Positions 52,155 through 61,276 of a stretch of 64,000 nt of DNA are shown one piece after another; the stretch's first letter is position 1; every line of letters begins with the position of its first letter. The stretch lies in NCBI RefSeq assembly GCF_900113025.1, contig NZ_FONT01000002.1, positions 84,997 through 148,996 on the forward strand. The letters run 5' to 3'. The DNA comes from Alteribacillus iranensis (GTDB lineage: Bacteria; Bacillota; Bacilli; Bacillales; Marinococcaceae). Under the pieces are notes generated by a model that ran no database searches, was not told where the DNA came from, and saw only the letters and a list, made by a program, of their open reading frames with translations. Position numbers and translations under genes: made by a program.

Positions 52155-53543
52155 ATGGGTATTGACATCATAAAAGGTAATAAATTTGTTCAAAAAATTT
52201 TCAATGTCTTGAATGATGGGTTATATTTCTCAGACAGAAACGGAACGACCATTTGGATTAATGACAAAAGTGAAGAGATTTTAAGCAAAAAAAGAGAGGA
52301 ATTAGTGGGACGCAACGTGAGGGACTTGGAAAAGGAAGGTGTCATGAACCCTTCCATTACACGGCTCGTATTAGAATCAGGAAAGCCAGTCACAACGGTA
52401 CAATCGTCCACGAGAAACCGACAATATCTCGTATCCGGCCATAAAATCGACCTGGATGGAGAGACACTCGTGATTGTGTAATCCCGCGATATTACCAACA
52501 ATATCGCGACCACCCTTCAACTACAGCAAACTGAACAATTGCTGCAAAAATACAGCCAGGAAGTAAGAAAAATGCAAGTTCACCAAAAAGAGGCAGAGGA
52601 AGGAAATTTCATCGGAAAGGGACCGACCTACCGCTATATAGCAGACTTAATTGATAAAGTGGCGGAAGTCGATACAACGGTTCTCATTACCGGAGAAACA
52701 GGTGTCGGAAAAAATGTCATAGCGGAGCGCATTCATGACGTGAGCGCGCGCCATGAAAAACCATTTATTCACGTCAATTGCGGAGCGATCCCAGAAACAT
52801 TGATAGAGTCAGAGTTATTCGGGTATACCGGTAGGGCATTTACAGGAGCGTCAGCCAGCGGAAAAACAGGAATGGTCCAGCTTGCCGACAAAGGCACCCT
52901 CTTTCTCGATGAAATCGGGGAACTCCCTCTTCATTTACAACCGAAATTGTTGCAGCTCCTTCAAAATAAAACCTTTCTCCCTGTAGGAGATACGACGGTT
53001 CGTCAGGTGGACACCCGCATTGTCGCCGCCACCAACAAAGACTTAAAACAAAAAGTCGCCGATGGAGAATTTCGGGAAGACTTATACTACCGGCTCAACG
53101 TGTTACCGATCCACGTACCAGCCTTGCGAGAACGAAAGGAAGACGTCTTCCCCTTGCTGCAAGCCAATCTCGACCGTTTCAACAAAAGACATAAGAAGTC
53201 CAAGCAATTCTCCGGCCCCGTACTTGACCACCTGCAGCAGTACGGCTGGCCCGGCAACATCCGAGAGCTAGAAAATGTCGTAGAACGACTCGTCATCACA
53301 AGCGGTGACGACGTGATTGAAGAGAACGACCTCCCTGAAGACGTAAAAAAGGAACAAGAAGACAAATCAAACATGCAGATCGACTTCAATGAGACGTTGC
53401 CAGACATGATCGAACAACTCGAACGAAAAGCCATCACTCAAATGTACGAAAAACATCAATCCACCCGCAAAGCAGCCAAAGCCCTCGGCATCAGCCAATC
53501 CGCCTTCATGCGCCGCTGGCATAAGTACAAAGAAGAGGGGTGA
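52155..53543 (+). pseudogene. Sigma-54-dependent PAS activator interrupted by one in-frame stop
   Basis: The frame from ATG 52155 encodes a PAS domain (IFNVLNDGLYFSDRNGTTI) up to LVIV, then TAA at 52479-52481, then continues in the same frame as SRDITNNIATTLQLQQ, an AAA+ domain (GETGVGKN, RAFTGA, LFLDEIGEL), PGNIRELENVVERL and a helix-turn-helix to 53543. The intact protein would be 462 residues. The sigma-54 loop reads RAFTGA, not GAFTGA. Only the single TAA breaks the gene; nothing else is degraded. It is divergent from its likely target, the symporter/deacylase operon. The frame is open to 52005, but the activator sites occupy that part. Confidence 0.85.
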
Positions 53544-53565
53544 GACAAAACCTAGTAAACAAAGA

Positions 53566-53588
53566 AGTCTTCAATATTGAGGCTTTTT
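53566..53588 (+). terminator. Weak terminator behind the interrupted activator
   Basis: AGTCTTCAA and TTGAGGCT pair with one bulge and one wobble around a 2-nt gap, followed by TTTTT. The stem is poor, so the call is tentative. Confidence 0.4.
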
Positions 53589-53599
53589 CATGAAAGGGT

Positions 53600-53880
53600 G
53601 GATTGTACAAAAATACATTCGCTTGCACCACAGGCACAAGGGCGACATCAGTTCAAGCGGCACTACGCTTGCTTTCACTGTGTCTTCTTAGCCGCGGGCG
53701 TAGAAGCCCTTCTATTGCTTCGACGCACAGGAAGTGCTAGTGTCGGCGTTGGCCACAGGACGGACTTCCGCAGGATGCAGTGACTTCTACGTTGCAAACA
53801 GGACGTTTGCGGTCTTAGTAGAAGTTCATTTATCTTAGCCGACGTCCCGCAGGCGTCTCACCTGATCGCCATCAACCAGG
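53600..53880. repeat. GC-rich extragenic element with internal repeats
   Basis: A GC-richer stretch with recurring pieces such as CACAGGAAGTGCTAG, CCACAGGACGGAC, AACAGGACGTTTGCGG and GCAGGATGC. The 68-residue frame inside it is low in family likeness and lacks a ribosome binding site. The make-up resembles extragenic repeats of alkaliphilic Bacillaceae, but other copies cannot be checked here. Confidence 0.4.
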
Positions 53881-53951
53881 TAATAGAAAAAATCGCCTCT
53901 TTCGCTATAATGCAGGTAACCCTACAAACTTTATAGAAAGAGGAGATTTTT

Positions 53952-54150
53952 ATGAGTAACCAAATGGTCAGTTTCCAAGATTTATACCATGAATCAATTC
54001 TATCTTCCCATGGATTTTTCAGTTATGATACCGAAGGATTATGTTGCTCGTGTCGTCAGTTACATGAACAATGACAACCATTTTATTTTAGGGGTTTTGA
54101 GACAACCTCTATCTTCCAATATACAGCGGAGCTTGGAGTACCTCCCCTAA
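53952..54150 (+). pseudogene. Transposase N-terminal remnant (IS1182-like), frameshifted
   Basis: AGAGGAG precedes ATG 53952, whose frame gives MSNQMVSFQDLY and soon departs from sense. From 53989 the other frame reads MNQFYLPMDFSVMIPKDYVARVV and runs to TAA 54148-54150. The N-terminal pattern LPMDFSVMIPKDYVARVV recalls IS1182-family transposases (phrase VMIPKDHLVR). Only ~55 residues remain of ~450, so the element is dead. No inverted repeats were identified. Confidence 0.5.
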
Positions 54151-54160
54151 CCTTGACATT

Positions 54161-54529
54161 TTATGAGAGAATATAGGGCTGAAAAGCTGTTTCTAAATTT
54201 TGTTGAAGCGATGTGGTTTGGGGAAGCAGTGTAAATTGAATGATTTCTTGCACCTTCCCATATTGCTTCCTCTCATACGCAGTAACAGTAACTTCCAAAG
54301 CGTTTCGGACACGTTGAAGATGGTTGTCCAGATCTTGTTGAGACAACTCCTCCATCACCGGCTGAATCGCTCCTTCCACACTCGAAAATGCCGTCACAAT
54401 ATCCTCAAACAAAAACATGGTGCTCTCCATTTTACCCTCGCTGAATAAGGATTGGATGTGTTGTAATCCTTCTATCATCGTATCGGTTAACTCTACCGAC
54501 TGTTTCATGACATGTATATGTTTCTCCAT
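54161..54529 (-). CDS. Small helical protein encoded next to the giant flagellin
   Basis: A 122-residue, mostly alpha-helical protein of no recognised enzyme family. It is acidic, has heptad-like helices (DTMIEGLQHIQSLFSEGKMESTMFLFEDIV) cited here as IEGLQHIQSLFSEGKM, and no signal peptide or membrane segment. It lies 23 bp after the giant flagellin stop on the same strand, so it is probably co-transcribed. Small helical proteins beside flagellins are often export chaperones of the FliS or FliT kind; this is a guess from position and shape only. Confidence 0.6.
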   Translation of the reverse strand: MEKHIHVMKQSVELTDTMIEGLQHIQSLFSEGKMESTMFLFEDIVTAFSSVEGAIQPVMEELSQQDLDNHLQRVRNALEVTVTAYERKQYGKVQEIIQFTLLPQTTSLQQNLETAFQPYILS

Positions 54530-54552
54530 TGTATCACTTCTCTCTATACCTA

Positions 54553-57500
54553 TTATTTAAGCAATTGTAGTACAGATTGCGCCTGCTGGTTCGCCTGGAC
54601 AATCATCGATTGAGTGGTCTGGGAAAGAAGGTTGGCACGTGTCATTTTCATTATTTCTTTTGCCATATCGACATCTCGTATTTGGCTTTCTGACTGACTC
54701 GTTGTTTCCGCTACTGTATCCGCTACACTTTTCATCGCTTCCATTCGATTCTGAGCTGCCCCAATACTGCTTCGTTCTCCATTTACAAAGGTTAAGGCCT
54801 CATCAATAACCCCCAGGCTTTGCTGAGCTGTATCTACCGAAGTGACACAAAGCTGGTCTGTATCCAACAACAAATTATTAAAAGAAGCAATGTCCACTTG
54901 GTATTGATCTCCTTGGCCCGCACCTACTTGGTACGTATATGAGTTGGATTCATAGCCAGTAACATGACGTATACGATAGTCAACTTCAATGCTATTGTCC
55001 CCAAGCTGCAAATTCACTAGTTCATCATGGATATCAATTTTTCCTCCTGCTAATGAGAATTGGTCAGTGGCGAGGGTTTCTCCATTTAATTTCACTTCGA
55101 TGGCATCCGGATCTACTTCAGAAAATAAATGAGATACGTTATTTTTCTCACAATCGACTTTCATGTCCATGGTCATCGGTGAGATATCGAGGGGGACATC
55201 GGTGGAATCATGATAAAAAACTTCCATCTCTGTTCTAGACAGTGAAGGCGTTACATTCGGCCGGGCATCTCCTACTAATTTTACATTATTTTCATTTACC
55301 TGATAGCCATGACCATTTTTGACCTCAGGAACGTCCTCGCCATTCCACTCTACTTTATATACCTGCGCTCCAGGTGGTACGCTCATTTCAATTGCATTCT
55401 GCCGAAGAGTATAAAACCTGTAATCACCAGCGTTGTCTGCGTTCGTTGGTCTGTAATCTCCGTGAAGTGACAACTTTCCTGTGCCAATATCAAGCGTGAA
55501 ACCACTTTCTTCATCATAAGGGATTTCCACGCCTTTGTATGTCACGACCGCTGATACCGGTCCATCCTCTTCACCTAGGCCATAGTTCAGCGTATCGGTT
55601 GGAACGCGGAAATCATACGTGTCAGGTCGCAATACAACACGTGGGTTTTCATAAACGTATTCAACCCGAACATTCGTCGTCCCGCTGTTTGAAGCATCAG
55701 GCCTCGCATCTCCGTATATTTCGATTCGTTCTGTAGCCGAGTTATAAACATAGCCGTTTTGTTTTGTTGGATCGTAGTCAATGGTAACACCATCCACTTT
55801 TACATCAAAGGTCGATGGGATGTTGTCATCCTCCACTCCATACGTCTCCGGTGTCCGCATCAGGTCCACTTCTACGACTTCATCCTGCCGACTGATACTT
55901 CCTGCTGCCGTCATTCGTATTTCATAAGTATCATTCACATCCGGGCGATGATCACCATAAAGTTCAATAACATTCGAATCCTCATTATATTGAAAACCAT
56001 TCACATAAGAATAAGGCACCCGTTCCGTTCCATTTTTCAATACGACGATAGAAGAAGGGCCATTACCATCTAAGTTATATACTTCGGGATAGGTGCTTCC
56101 AAGAGAAATGCCGTATACCTCTTCCGTCGTTAAATAATCTTGACGATCTCTTACATATTCATATCTAACTTCTTCACCTGCCGCCACATCAGGACGTGCA
56201 TTCCCATGTAGACTGATTTCTCCAGAAGTCGAGTTAAATGTATAACCATCCGTATCACTATATTCAACTTCTGTACCTCCTACATACACACGCAGGGAAC
56301 GAGGTCCGTCCGGCTCATCAAGATTATATGTATCAATATCAGAAGGGATATCATAGGAATGGATGCCGTTCCGCCCATCCATATCACGAAGATATTCTAC
56401 TGTTACCGATTCATTGTGTGCCGGCCTCCAGCTGCCGTAGAATTCAACTTGGCCGCTGCCCGTATTAACATATACCCCATCTGCCGTCGTTGGGTCGGTC
56501 GGAACCGTGTCCAATAAGTCTTCACGTGATACCTCCCTTCCTCCTACCATAATACGAAGGCTGCGTGGCCCATCTGAACCATCCATGTTGTAGATCTCTG
56601 CACTACTTGAAAGTGAAGTTACATGAGCCTCGGGTTTGGGATTAGAAGAAGAAACATAGGATACGTGATAATAATCCTGCGCGTCATCTATTGGTTCATT
56701 ACCAATGACCGCTTTGTCATGAAATGTAATATCTCGTCCGCTAACTGTGTAATATCCTCCATCAGGAGGACTACCGTTTCCATCCCAGTATGTCAGAACT
56801 TCTTTACCACTGTCTGTATGTTTTTCAACTTGTAAAGATGTCTCCCCCGTATTCATCCGATACAAGTCTGGTGTATCTTGAAGAGTGATTGTATTATTTT
56901 CTGGAGGTAGGTTCAACCGGTCATTGGTAGTGATAAGCTGTTCAGTGCCTGTAATCTCTCTGGTATTAAGATCCAAGTCTACTCTTTGTAGGTTGCCGTC
57001 GGAATCTGAGTAAACGAAAGATGTCTGATTGGAGCCATCAATACGTGGAGAGAAACTGTACCCCCTATTAGAGTCGGTTGAAGAATTGTAGGAAAAATGA
57101 GAGATCGTACTCCAATAGCCACTTGCTGTTCTCTCTTGCAAGCGTAGAGTATCACCACTTTGACTCAGCCTCACCGTATTATTGTCCGTGTAGACCTGCT
57201 GACCTCTGGAGGCAAGACCTGTTGTATTTTCCTTAGGATCTGCGCTTCCATCTGCAGCCACCACATACTCTCCTCCGTCCCGAGTGGATTGAAAAATGAT
57301 CGATTTCCCATCATTACTCCAACGTGGTTCATGATCCACCACGGTTGAAACTTTATAGGAAAATGGTGCATCAGTAGAGGAAAGTGTAGATGGACGAGTC
57401 ACCCCTCGTTCATTACTCGTAACTACTTCTCTCTGGCTACTATTCCAGCCAACTTTATTATAGTCCGTTACCAAACTATGACTTTGACTTACAGAACCAA

Positions 57501-57960
57501 CGTGAGATACGATGGACGCTGACCGTTCCTCATATGCGTAAGTCGCTTCCTCTGTATTCGAAAGTACCTGCTGGGTATTAAATTCTGTATGTAAAATCGT
57601 ATTTCGTATTCCTTGATTTAATTGTTTAATTTCTTCATCGATAAGCTGGCGGTCTCGGGAGGTCAACGTATCGTTCGAAGCCTGTACAGTCAACTCCCTC
57701 ATTCTCTGAAGCATTTCTGATATCTCTTCCATACCACCTTCCGCTGCCTGCAGCATCGAAGCACCATCCTGTATATTCCGAGATGCCTGTTCAGCCCCGC
57801 GGATTAATGCTCTCATCTTTTCACTAATGGCAAGCCCTGCCGCATCGTCCGCTGCACGAGTAATCTGTAGTCCAGACCCCAACTTGGCAAACGACTGATT
57901 TAACTGCAGTTGATTTTTCCGTTGCTGACCAATCATCAGTCCCGCAGGTCGAATATTCAT
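54553..57960 (-). CDS. Giant flagellin with repeated beta-domain insert
   Basis: A 1135-residue flagellin; ordinary ones have 270-600. Residues ~1-145 are the D0/D1 helices (AADDAAGLAISEKMRA; EGGMEEISEMLQRMREL), and ~1035-1135 the C-terminal D1/D0 (DVDMAKEIMKMTRANLLSQ; ANQQAQSVLQLL). The ~890-residue insert contains a propeller-like segment (DHEPRWSNDGKSIIFQSTRDG, residues ~209-229) and six units of 75-88 residues, each with a V-Y-N-L-D...GP-like start and a terminal G-x-x-R-P motif. Two cysteines, rare in flagellins. Start ATG 57960 follows AAGGTG; a sigma-D promoter lies at 58017-58043. Likely exported and assembled into, or decorating, the filament. Confidence 0.9.
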   Translation of the reverse strand: MNIRPAGLMIGQQRKNQLQLNQSFAKLGSGLQITRAADDAAGLAISEKMRALIRGAEQASRNIQDGASMLQAAEGGMEEISEMLQRMRELTVQASNDTLTSRDRQLIDEEIKQLNQGIRNTILHTEFNTQQVLSNTEEATYAYEERSASIVSHVGSVSQSHSLVTDYNKVGWNSSQREVVTSNERGVTRPSTLSSTDAPFSYKVSTVVDHEPRWSNDGKSIIFQSTRDGGEYVVAADGSADPKENTTGLASRGQQVYTDNNTVRLSQSGDTLRLQERTASGYWSTISHFSYNSSTDSNRGYSFSPRIDGSNQTSFVYSDSDGNLQRVDLDLNTREITGTEQLITTNDRLNLPPENNTITLQDTPDLYRMNTGETSLQVEKHTDSGKEVLTYWDGNGSPPDGGYYTVSGRDITFHDKAVIGNEPIDDAQDYYHVSYVSSSNPKPEAHVTSLSSSAEIYNMDGSDGPRSLRIMVGGREVSREDLLDTVPTDPTTADGVYVNTGSGQVEFYGSWRPAHNESVTVEYLRDMDGRNGIHSYDIPSDIDTYNLDEPDGPRSLRVYVGGTEVEYSDTDGYTFNSTSGEISLHGNARPDVAAGEEVRYEYVRDRQDYLTTEEVYGISLGSTYPEVYNLDGNGPSSIVVLKNGTERVPYSYVNGFQYNEDSNVIELYGDHRPDVNDTYEIRMTAAGSISRQDEVVEVDLMRTPETYGVEDDNIPSTFDVKVDGVTIDYDPTKQNGYVYNSATERIEIYGDARPDASNSGTTNVRVEYVYENPRVVLRPDTYDFRVPTDTLNYGLGEEDGPVSAVVTYKGVEIPYDEESGFTLDIGTGKLSLHGDYRPTNADNAGDYRFYTLRQNAIEMSVPPGAQVYKVEWNGEDVPEVKNGHGYQVNENNVKLVGDARPNVTPSLSRTEMEVFYHDSTDVPLDISPMTMDMKVDCEKNNVSHLFSEVDPDAIEVKLNGETLATDQFSLAGGKIDIHDELVNLQLGDNSIEVDYRIRHVTGYESNSYTYQVGAGQGDQYQVDIASFNNLLLDTDQLCVTSVDTAQQSLGVIDEALTFVNGERSSIGAAQNRMEAMKSVADTVAETTSQSESQIRDVDMAKEIMKMTRANLLSQTTQSMIVQANQQAQSVLQLLK

Positions 57961-58016
57961 ACCCATCACCTTATTTCCAAAACCTTTTCTTTTCTAGAAT
58001 CTCATCTATACCTTTA

Positions 58017-58043
58017 TTATCGGCATAAGGAGATGACGTTTTA
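58017..58043 (-). promoter_or_regulatory. Sigma-D promoter of the giant flagellin gene
   Basis: On the minus strand TAAA, a 15-bp spacer and GCCGATAA: one mismatch to the sigma-D consensus. It lies ~57 bp before the flagellin start. Confidence 0.88.
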
Positions 58044-58314
58044 ACAATGTTTTCCATATAATAAATGCAAATCGTTTAGGATGGCAAACTTCATCACATC
58101 TCATGGATGTACGAGGCTAGAATTCAATCTTCCAACACTCAAGTATAAATAGCAGTTGGTTGCGCCTTCGTGTCTAGTGCAAGCAAAACCATTTTCTCTC
58201 TATCTGAATCTACTTAAAATGGTTTTAGCAAATTGTACGTATTTTCTGAAGACTTGATCTTTCGTTCTTTGTACAACACGCTTGGCTCCCTGACCATTTT
58301 GAGAGAGACGATGT

Positions 58315-58398
58315 TTACCCTCTTGACTGGTTTTGTTTTTTCTTCATAACATCTGTGAATGGCATTTGTAACTGTCCTCTGTAAGCATACTTTTTCAT
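58315..58398 (-). CDS. Possible 27-residue basic peptide behind a strong Shine-Dalgarno
   Basis: TTAGGAGGAATAGAAA precedes ATG 58398, whose frame gives MKKYAYRGQLQMPFTDV and ends after 27 codons at TAA 58317-58315. A third frame in the same stretch continues as HRLSQNGQGAKRVVQR to 58200, so the short gene may be the front part of a frameshifted ~65-residue protein. A hairpin (GCCTCTACT / AGTAGGGGC) lies just upstream at ~58424-58456. No family recognised. Confidence 0.35.
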   Translation of the reverse strand: MKKYAYRGQLQMPFTDVMKKKQNQSRG

Positions 58399-58689
58399 TT
58401 TCTATTCCTCCTAAAACGAAAATAGCCCCTACTCCGATGATCAAAGTAGAGGCTTAAGTCGTTTGATTCTTGAACATCTAGTGTTCATAGAACAAGTGTA
58501 CGTTCTATTATTATAATATATGCTTCAAGGTAGAGGTGATGCGGGTTTAGGGGGAAATGTCTTTTTAGTGCAGGGTACTAGTTACTGCCATATGGGCTTT
58601 CGGGGTAGTGTGGAATTATCTCGTTTTTCCCAAAAGTGCATTTAGTGGAGTTAGAAACAGACCTTGGACCTCCAATCCACTTCTTAATT

Positions 58690-58950
58690 CTACTTCACCA
58701 AACATTTTTTTGCTTTATTTATTACAGAACTTGCAAAACTCAAAACTTCATCTTCCTTCCATGCTAGAGTTCCTGTTCTAACTATCACATACAGTAAACC
58801 GTTCTTCATTTCATATTTATCATGAGTCACTTTATTTCTTGCAAGGCGAAGTGTTTCAAATTCGTAACTACCTTTGAACCAGTCAATCATTTCTTCTTTT
58901 GAGTAAAACGGATAGACTTTGGTTATTTTATCCATTTTATTTTTATACAC
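58690..58950 (-). CDS. Hypothetical protein, C-terminal half of a possibly split gene
   Basis: An 86-residue frame beginning at GTG 58950 inside the end of the next gene. It contains LARNKVTHDKYEMKNG, in which R-x4-H resembles the HEPN ribonuclease motif, though too little surrounds it to be sure. It has no own ribosome binding site, and the overlap with the upstream frame lies in an A-rich tract, so it is probably the second half of one gene with a one-base shift near 58930. Function unknown. Confidence 0.4.
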   Translation of the reverse strand: MYKNKMDKITKVYPFYSKEEMIDWFKGSYEFETLRLARNKVTHDKYEMKNGLLYVIVRTGTLAWKEDEVLSFASSVINKAKKCLVK

Positions 58951-59252
58951 TTCTCAATGTGTTCTTGTTTAGACTTCTTCTTGTTATTATTATTAATTAA
59001 TACTATATGAAACAGCTCCCCATATATTTTTTGAGCAAAAACAAATATTGCAGGGATAACACTAGAACGATACTTAATAATTGCTTCCTGTTGGTCCTTC
59101 AATGAAAAAGTATCATGAATCTCTACTTCAATTACGCCTTCACCAATTACCATACCAGGTTTTTCATCTCTCGGTAATGCTAACATTTTTTCTAAGAGCC
59201 ATATGTCAGTATAGTACAACTCACTAAACTGCTTAAATTTTCTATTCATCAT
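58923..59252 (-). CDS. Hypothetical protein, N-terminal half of a possibly split gene
   Basis: A 109-residue frame from ATG 59252 (or 59249). The sequence is FKQFSELYYTDIWLLEKM... with a beta-rich middle (VIEVEIHDTFSLKDQQ) and a low-complexity Asn/Lys tail (NNNNKKKSKQ) where the frame runs out. Joined to the next frame it would make a ~185-residue protein. It lies between two flagellin genes on the same strand and is unlike either. Family not recognised. Confidence 0.4.
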   Translation of the reverse strand: MMNRKFKQFSELYYTDIWLLEKMLALPRDEKPGMVIGEGVIEVEIHDTFSLKDQQEAIIKYRSSVIPAIFVFAQKIYGELFHIVLINNNNKKKSKQEHIEKCIKIKWIK

Positions 59253-59271
59253 GCACTCCTAATATCAAGTT

Positions 59272-59307
59272 AAAAAGAGACCCTAGCAATGCTAGAGCCC
59301 CCTCTCA
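59272..59307 (-). terminator. Terminator of the ordinary flagellin gene
   Basis: On the minus strand GGCTCTAGC and GCTAGGGTC pair around ATT, with flanking AGAG/CTCT, followed by TTTTT. It lies ~16 bp past the flagellin stop. Confidence 0.8.
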
Positions 59308-59322
59308 ATATGAATAATAATA

Positions 59323-61051
59323 TTATCCAAGTAATTGTAATACGGATTGTGGCTTTTGGTTAGCCTGTGCAAGCATTGATTGAGACGCTTGAGAAAGGAT
59401 GTTTGTACGTGTCATTTCCATCATTTCTTTCGCCATATCAACGTCACGGATACGTGATTCTGCTGCTGTTAAGTTCTCAGAAGCATTTCCTAAGTTAGAG
59501 ATTGTGTGCTCTAAGCGGTTTTGGAATGCACCAAGATTAGAACGTTGTGAAGATACTTTTTCAATTGCATTGTTAATAGTTTCAATAGCTGCTGTTGCAC
59601 TTTCATGGGTTGATACATCAAGTGCAGCTTCTCTAGTAACATTATCAGTACCATTTGTAACATTATTATTATTAACAAATCCCTCTGAACCTGCTTCAGC
59701 AGTTACACCAAGTGCTTTAGCTCTCATATCGCCAATTTCAATTGTCATACTTTGGTCTTTATTAGCCCCTACTTGGAATGTTGCTGTAAATTCTTCTTGA
59801 ATTCCACCATCTGCTGTAGTAATTTCATTACCAGCTAATCCACCTTGAGCTGCTGTAACTTTCAAATCATCATCTACACCATCATTTTCTAAAACTACAC
59901 CATCAATTTTTGCTTGGCTTACAATTGCATCAGTTACGTTTGCCTTACTTGCAGCTCCACCTATATCAATTCCTTGTGCATCACCTTGGTAAGCACCTTT
60001 TGAAGCATCATAAAATTCTAAAGCTTCTCCATTAATTGTTATACCTTTTCCAACTAAATCATCTACACTAGTAAATGCTGGCATAGTAAGTGTTCCAGTA
60101 GCCTGTGTTGCAGCTGTAGTAGAACCCTCGTCAGCCGTACCAAGATTTGCAATTGTGCTAGTACTATCAAATACTTCAGTTCCAGTTTCAGAAAAAGCCG
60201 AAATATCGCCTTTTTCGCCTTCAAAATCTCCTCCTTTGACTGCTGAAATTGTAATTGAGTCTCCACCACCTGAAACAATGAAGTTACCTTTTAATTCCTC
60301 ATTCGAATCAATCATTGATTGAAAGCCTTCTCTCATTGATTGAGCAGTTTCAGCTTTTGATTGATCGGCATCAATATTTACATCAGCGGTGGTATTTGTT
60401 CCACCTGACTGGACATTATAAACCTCATTAGAGTTTTCACCCGCTGTATTCTGTGCTTTAAAGTTTTAATGTTAGAGTTTGACCATTGATTGTAATTGAT
60501 GCAGTACTTGTAGCATCAGCACCTTGAGCCACAGTCCCTGTAACAGTTGCTTCAGTAGTCGATCTTTCTGCTCCACCTGATAGTTTGCCAAGAGAGGCTG
60601 CATCAATACCAATTCCTTCTAATTTAACTCCTCCATCACCTTTTAATAACTTTTGTGTATTGAACTCAGTAGTATTACCAATACGGTTAATCTCAGAAGA
60701 AAGTTGGTTCATTTCTTTTTGAATTTCTTCACGATCCACTTCTACATTAGTATCGTTCGATGCTTGTGTCGCAAGTTCGCGCATACGTTGTAAAATATTG
60801 TGCGTTTCTTGTAATGAACCCTCAGCGGTTTGAATCATAGAAATACCATCTTGAGAGTTACGAGACGCTTGATCTAGCCCTCGAACTTGTGCACGCATTT
60901 TCTCAGAGATTGCCAGCCCTGCTGCATCGTCTCCTGCTTTGTTAATACGAAGACCTGAAGATAACTTCTCCATTGAGTTTTGGTTTGCCTGGTTGTTGAT
61001 TCCCATCTGACGATACGTGTTCAACGCTGGGATATTGTTGTTGATAATCAT
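59323..61051 (-). pseudogene. hag: Flagellin (Hag type) split by one frameshift
   Basis: The first frame (61051-60458) carries a normal N-terminus (INNNIPALNTYRQMGINNQ; AGDDAAGLAISEKMRAQV) and ends at ...TLTLKL. After one base is skipped at the CTT-TAA junction (60458-60463), the second frame reads KAQNTAGENSNEVYN and continues without interruption to a normal flagellin C-terminus (RIRDVDMAKEMMEMTRTNILS; QPQ-like QKPQSVLQLLG). The joined protein would have ~575 residues. Both ends and the variable middle are well kept, so the break is recent, an assembly error, or a +1 frameshift site. A sigma-D promoter lies at 61277-61303. Confidence 0.88.
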
Positions 61052-61121
61052 ACTAAATAACCTCCAAATGTTTTGTTTTTACTTGCTCCACGTCCTTGTG
61101 TTACAAGTGTTCTATTCAAAT

Positions 61122-61140
61122 CTCAAAGGCTTTCTTTGAG
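61122..61140 (-). promoter_or_regulatory. Hairpin in the flagellin leader
   Basis: CTCAAAGGCTTTCTTTGAG is a 7-bp inverted repeat with a 5-nt loop inside the ~220-nt leader. Further down, AAGGACGTGG and TTTGGAGG expose two GGA triplets, the kind of sequence CsrA binds in Bacillus hag leaders. A regulatory role is suggested only by this likeness. Confidence 0.4.
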
Positions 61141-61276
61141 GATTTGACAAAGTAATAAATGCTTGAAGTCTTTGGAGTCTCTATTGAAGGGTATGTATGC
61201 TCCTTCTCATCGCGCGAGTGTGAGTCTCGTTGGACTTCTTTTTTGAAAGCAATGTTTTGTTCTTGCTTCACTTCTT

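Noticed and set aside
53577..53783. 68-residue open frame as a gene
   Set aside because: No ribosome binding site, arginine/cysteine-rich composition typical of a repeat element read as protein.
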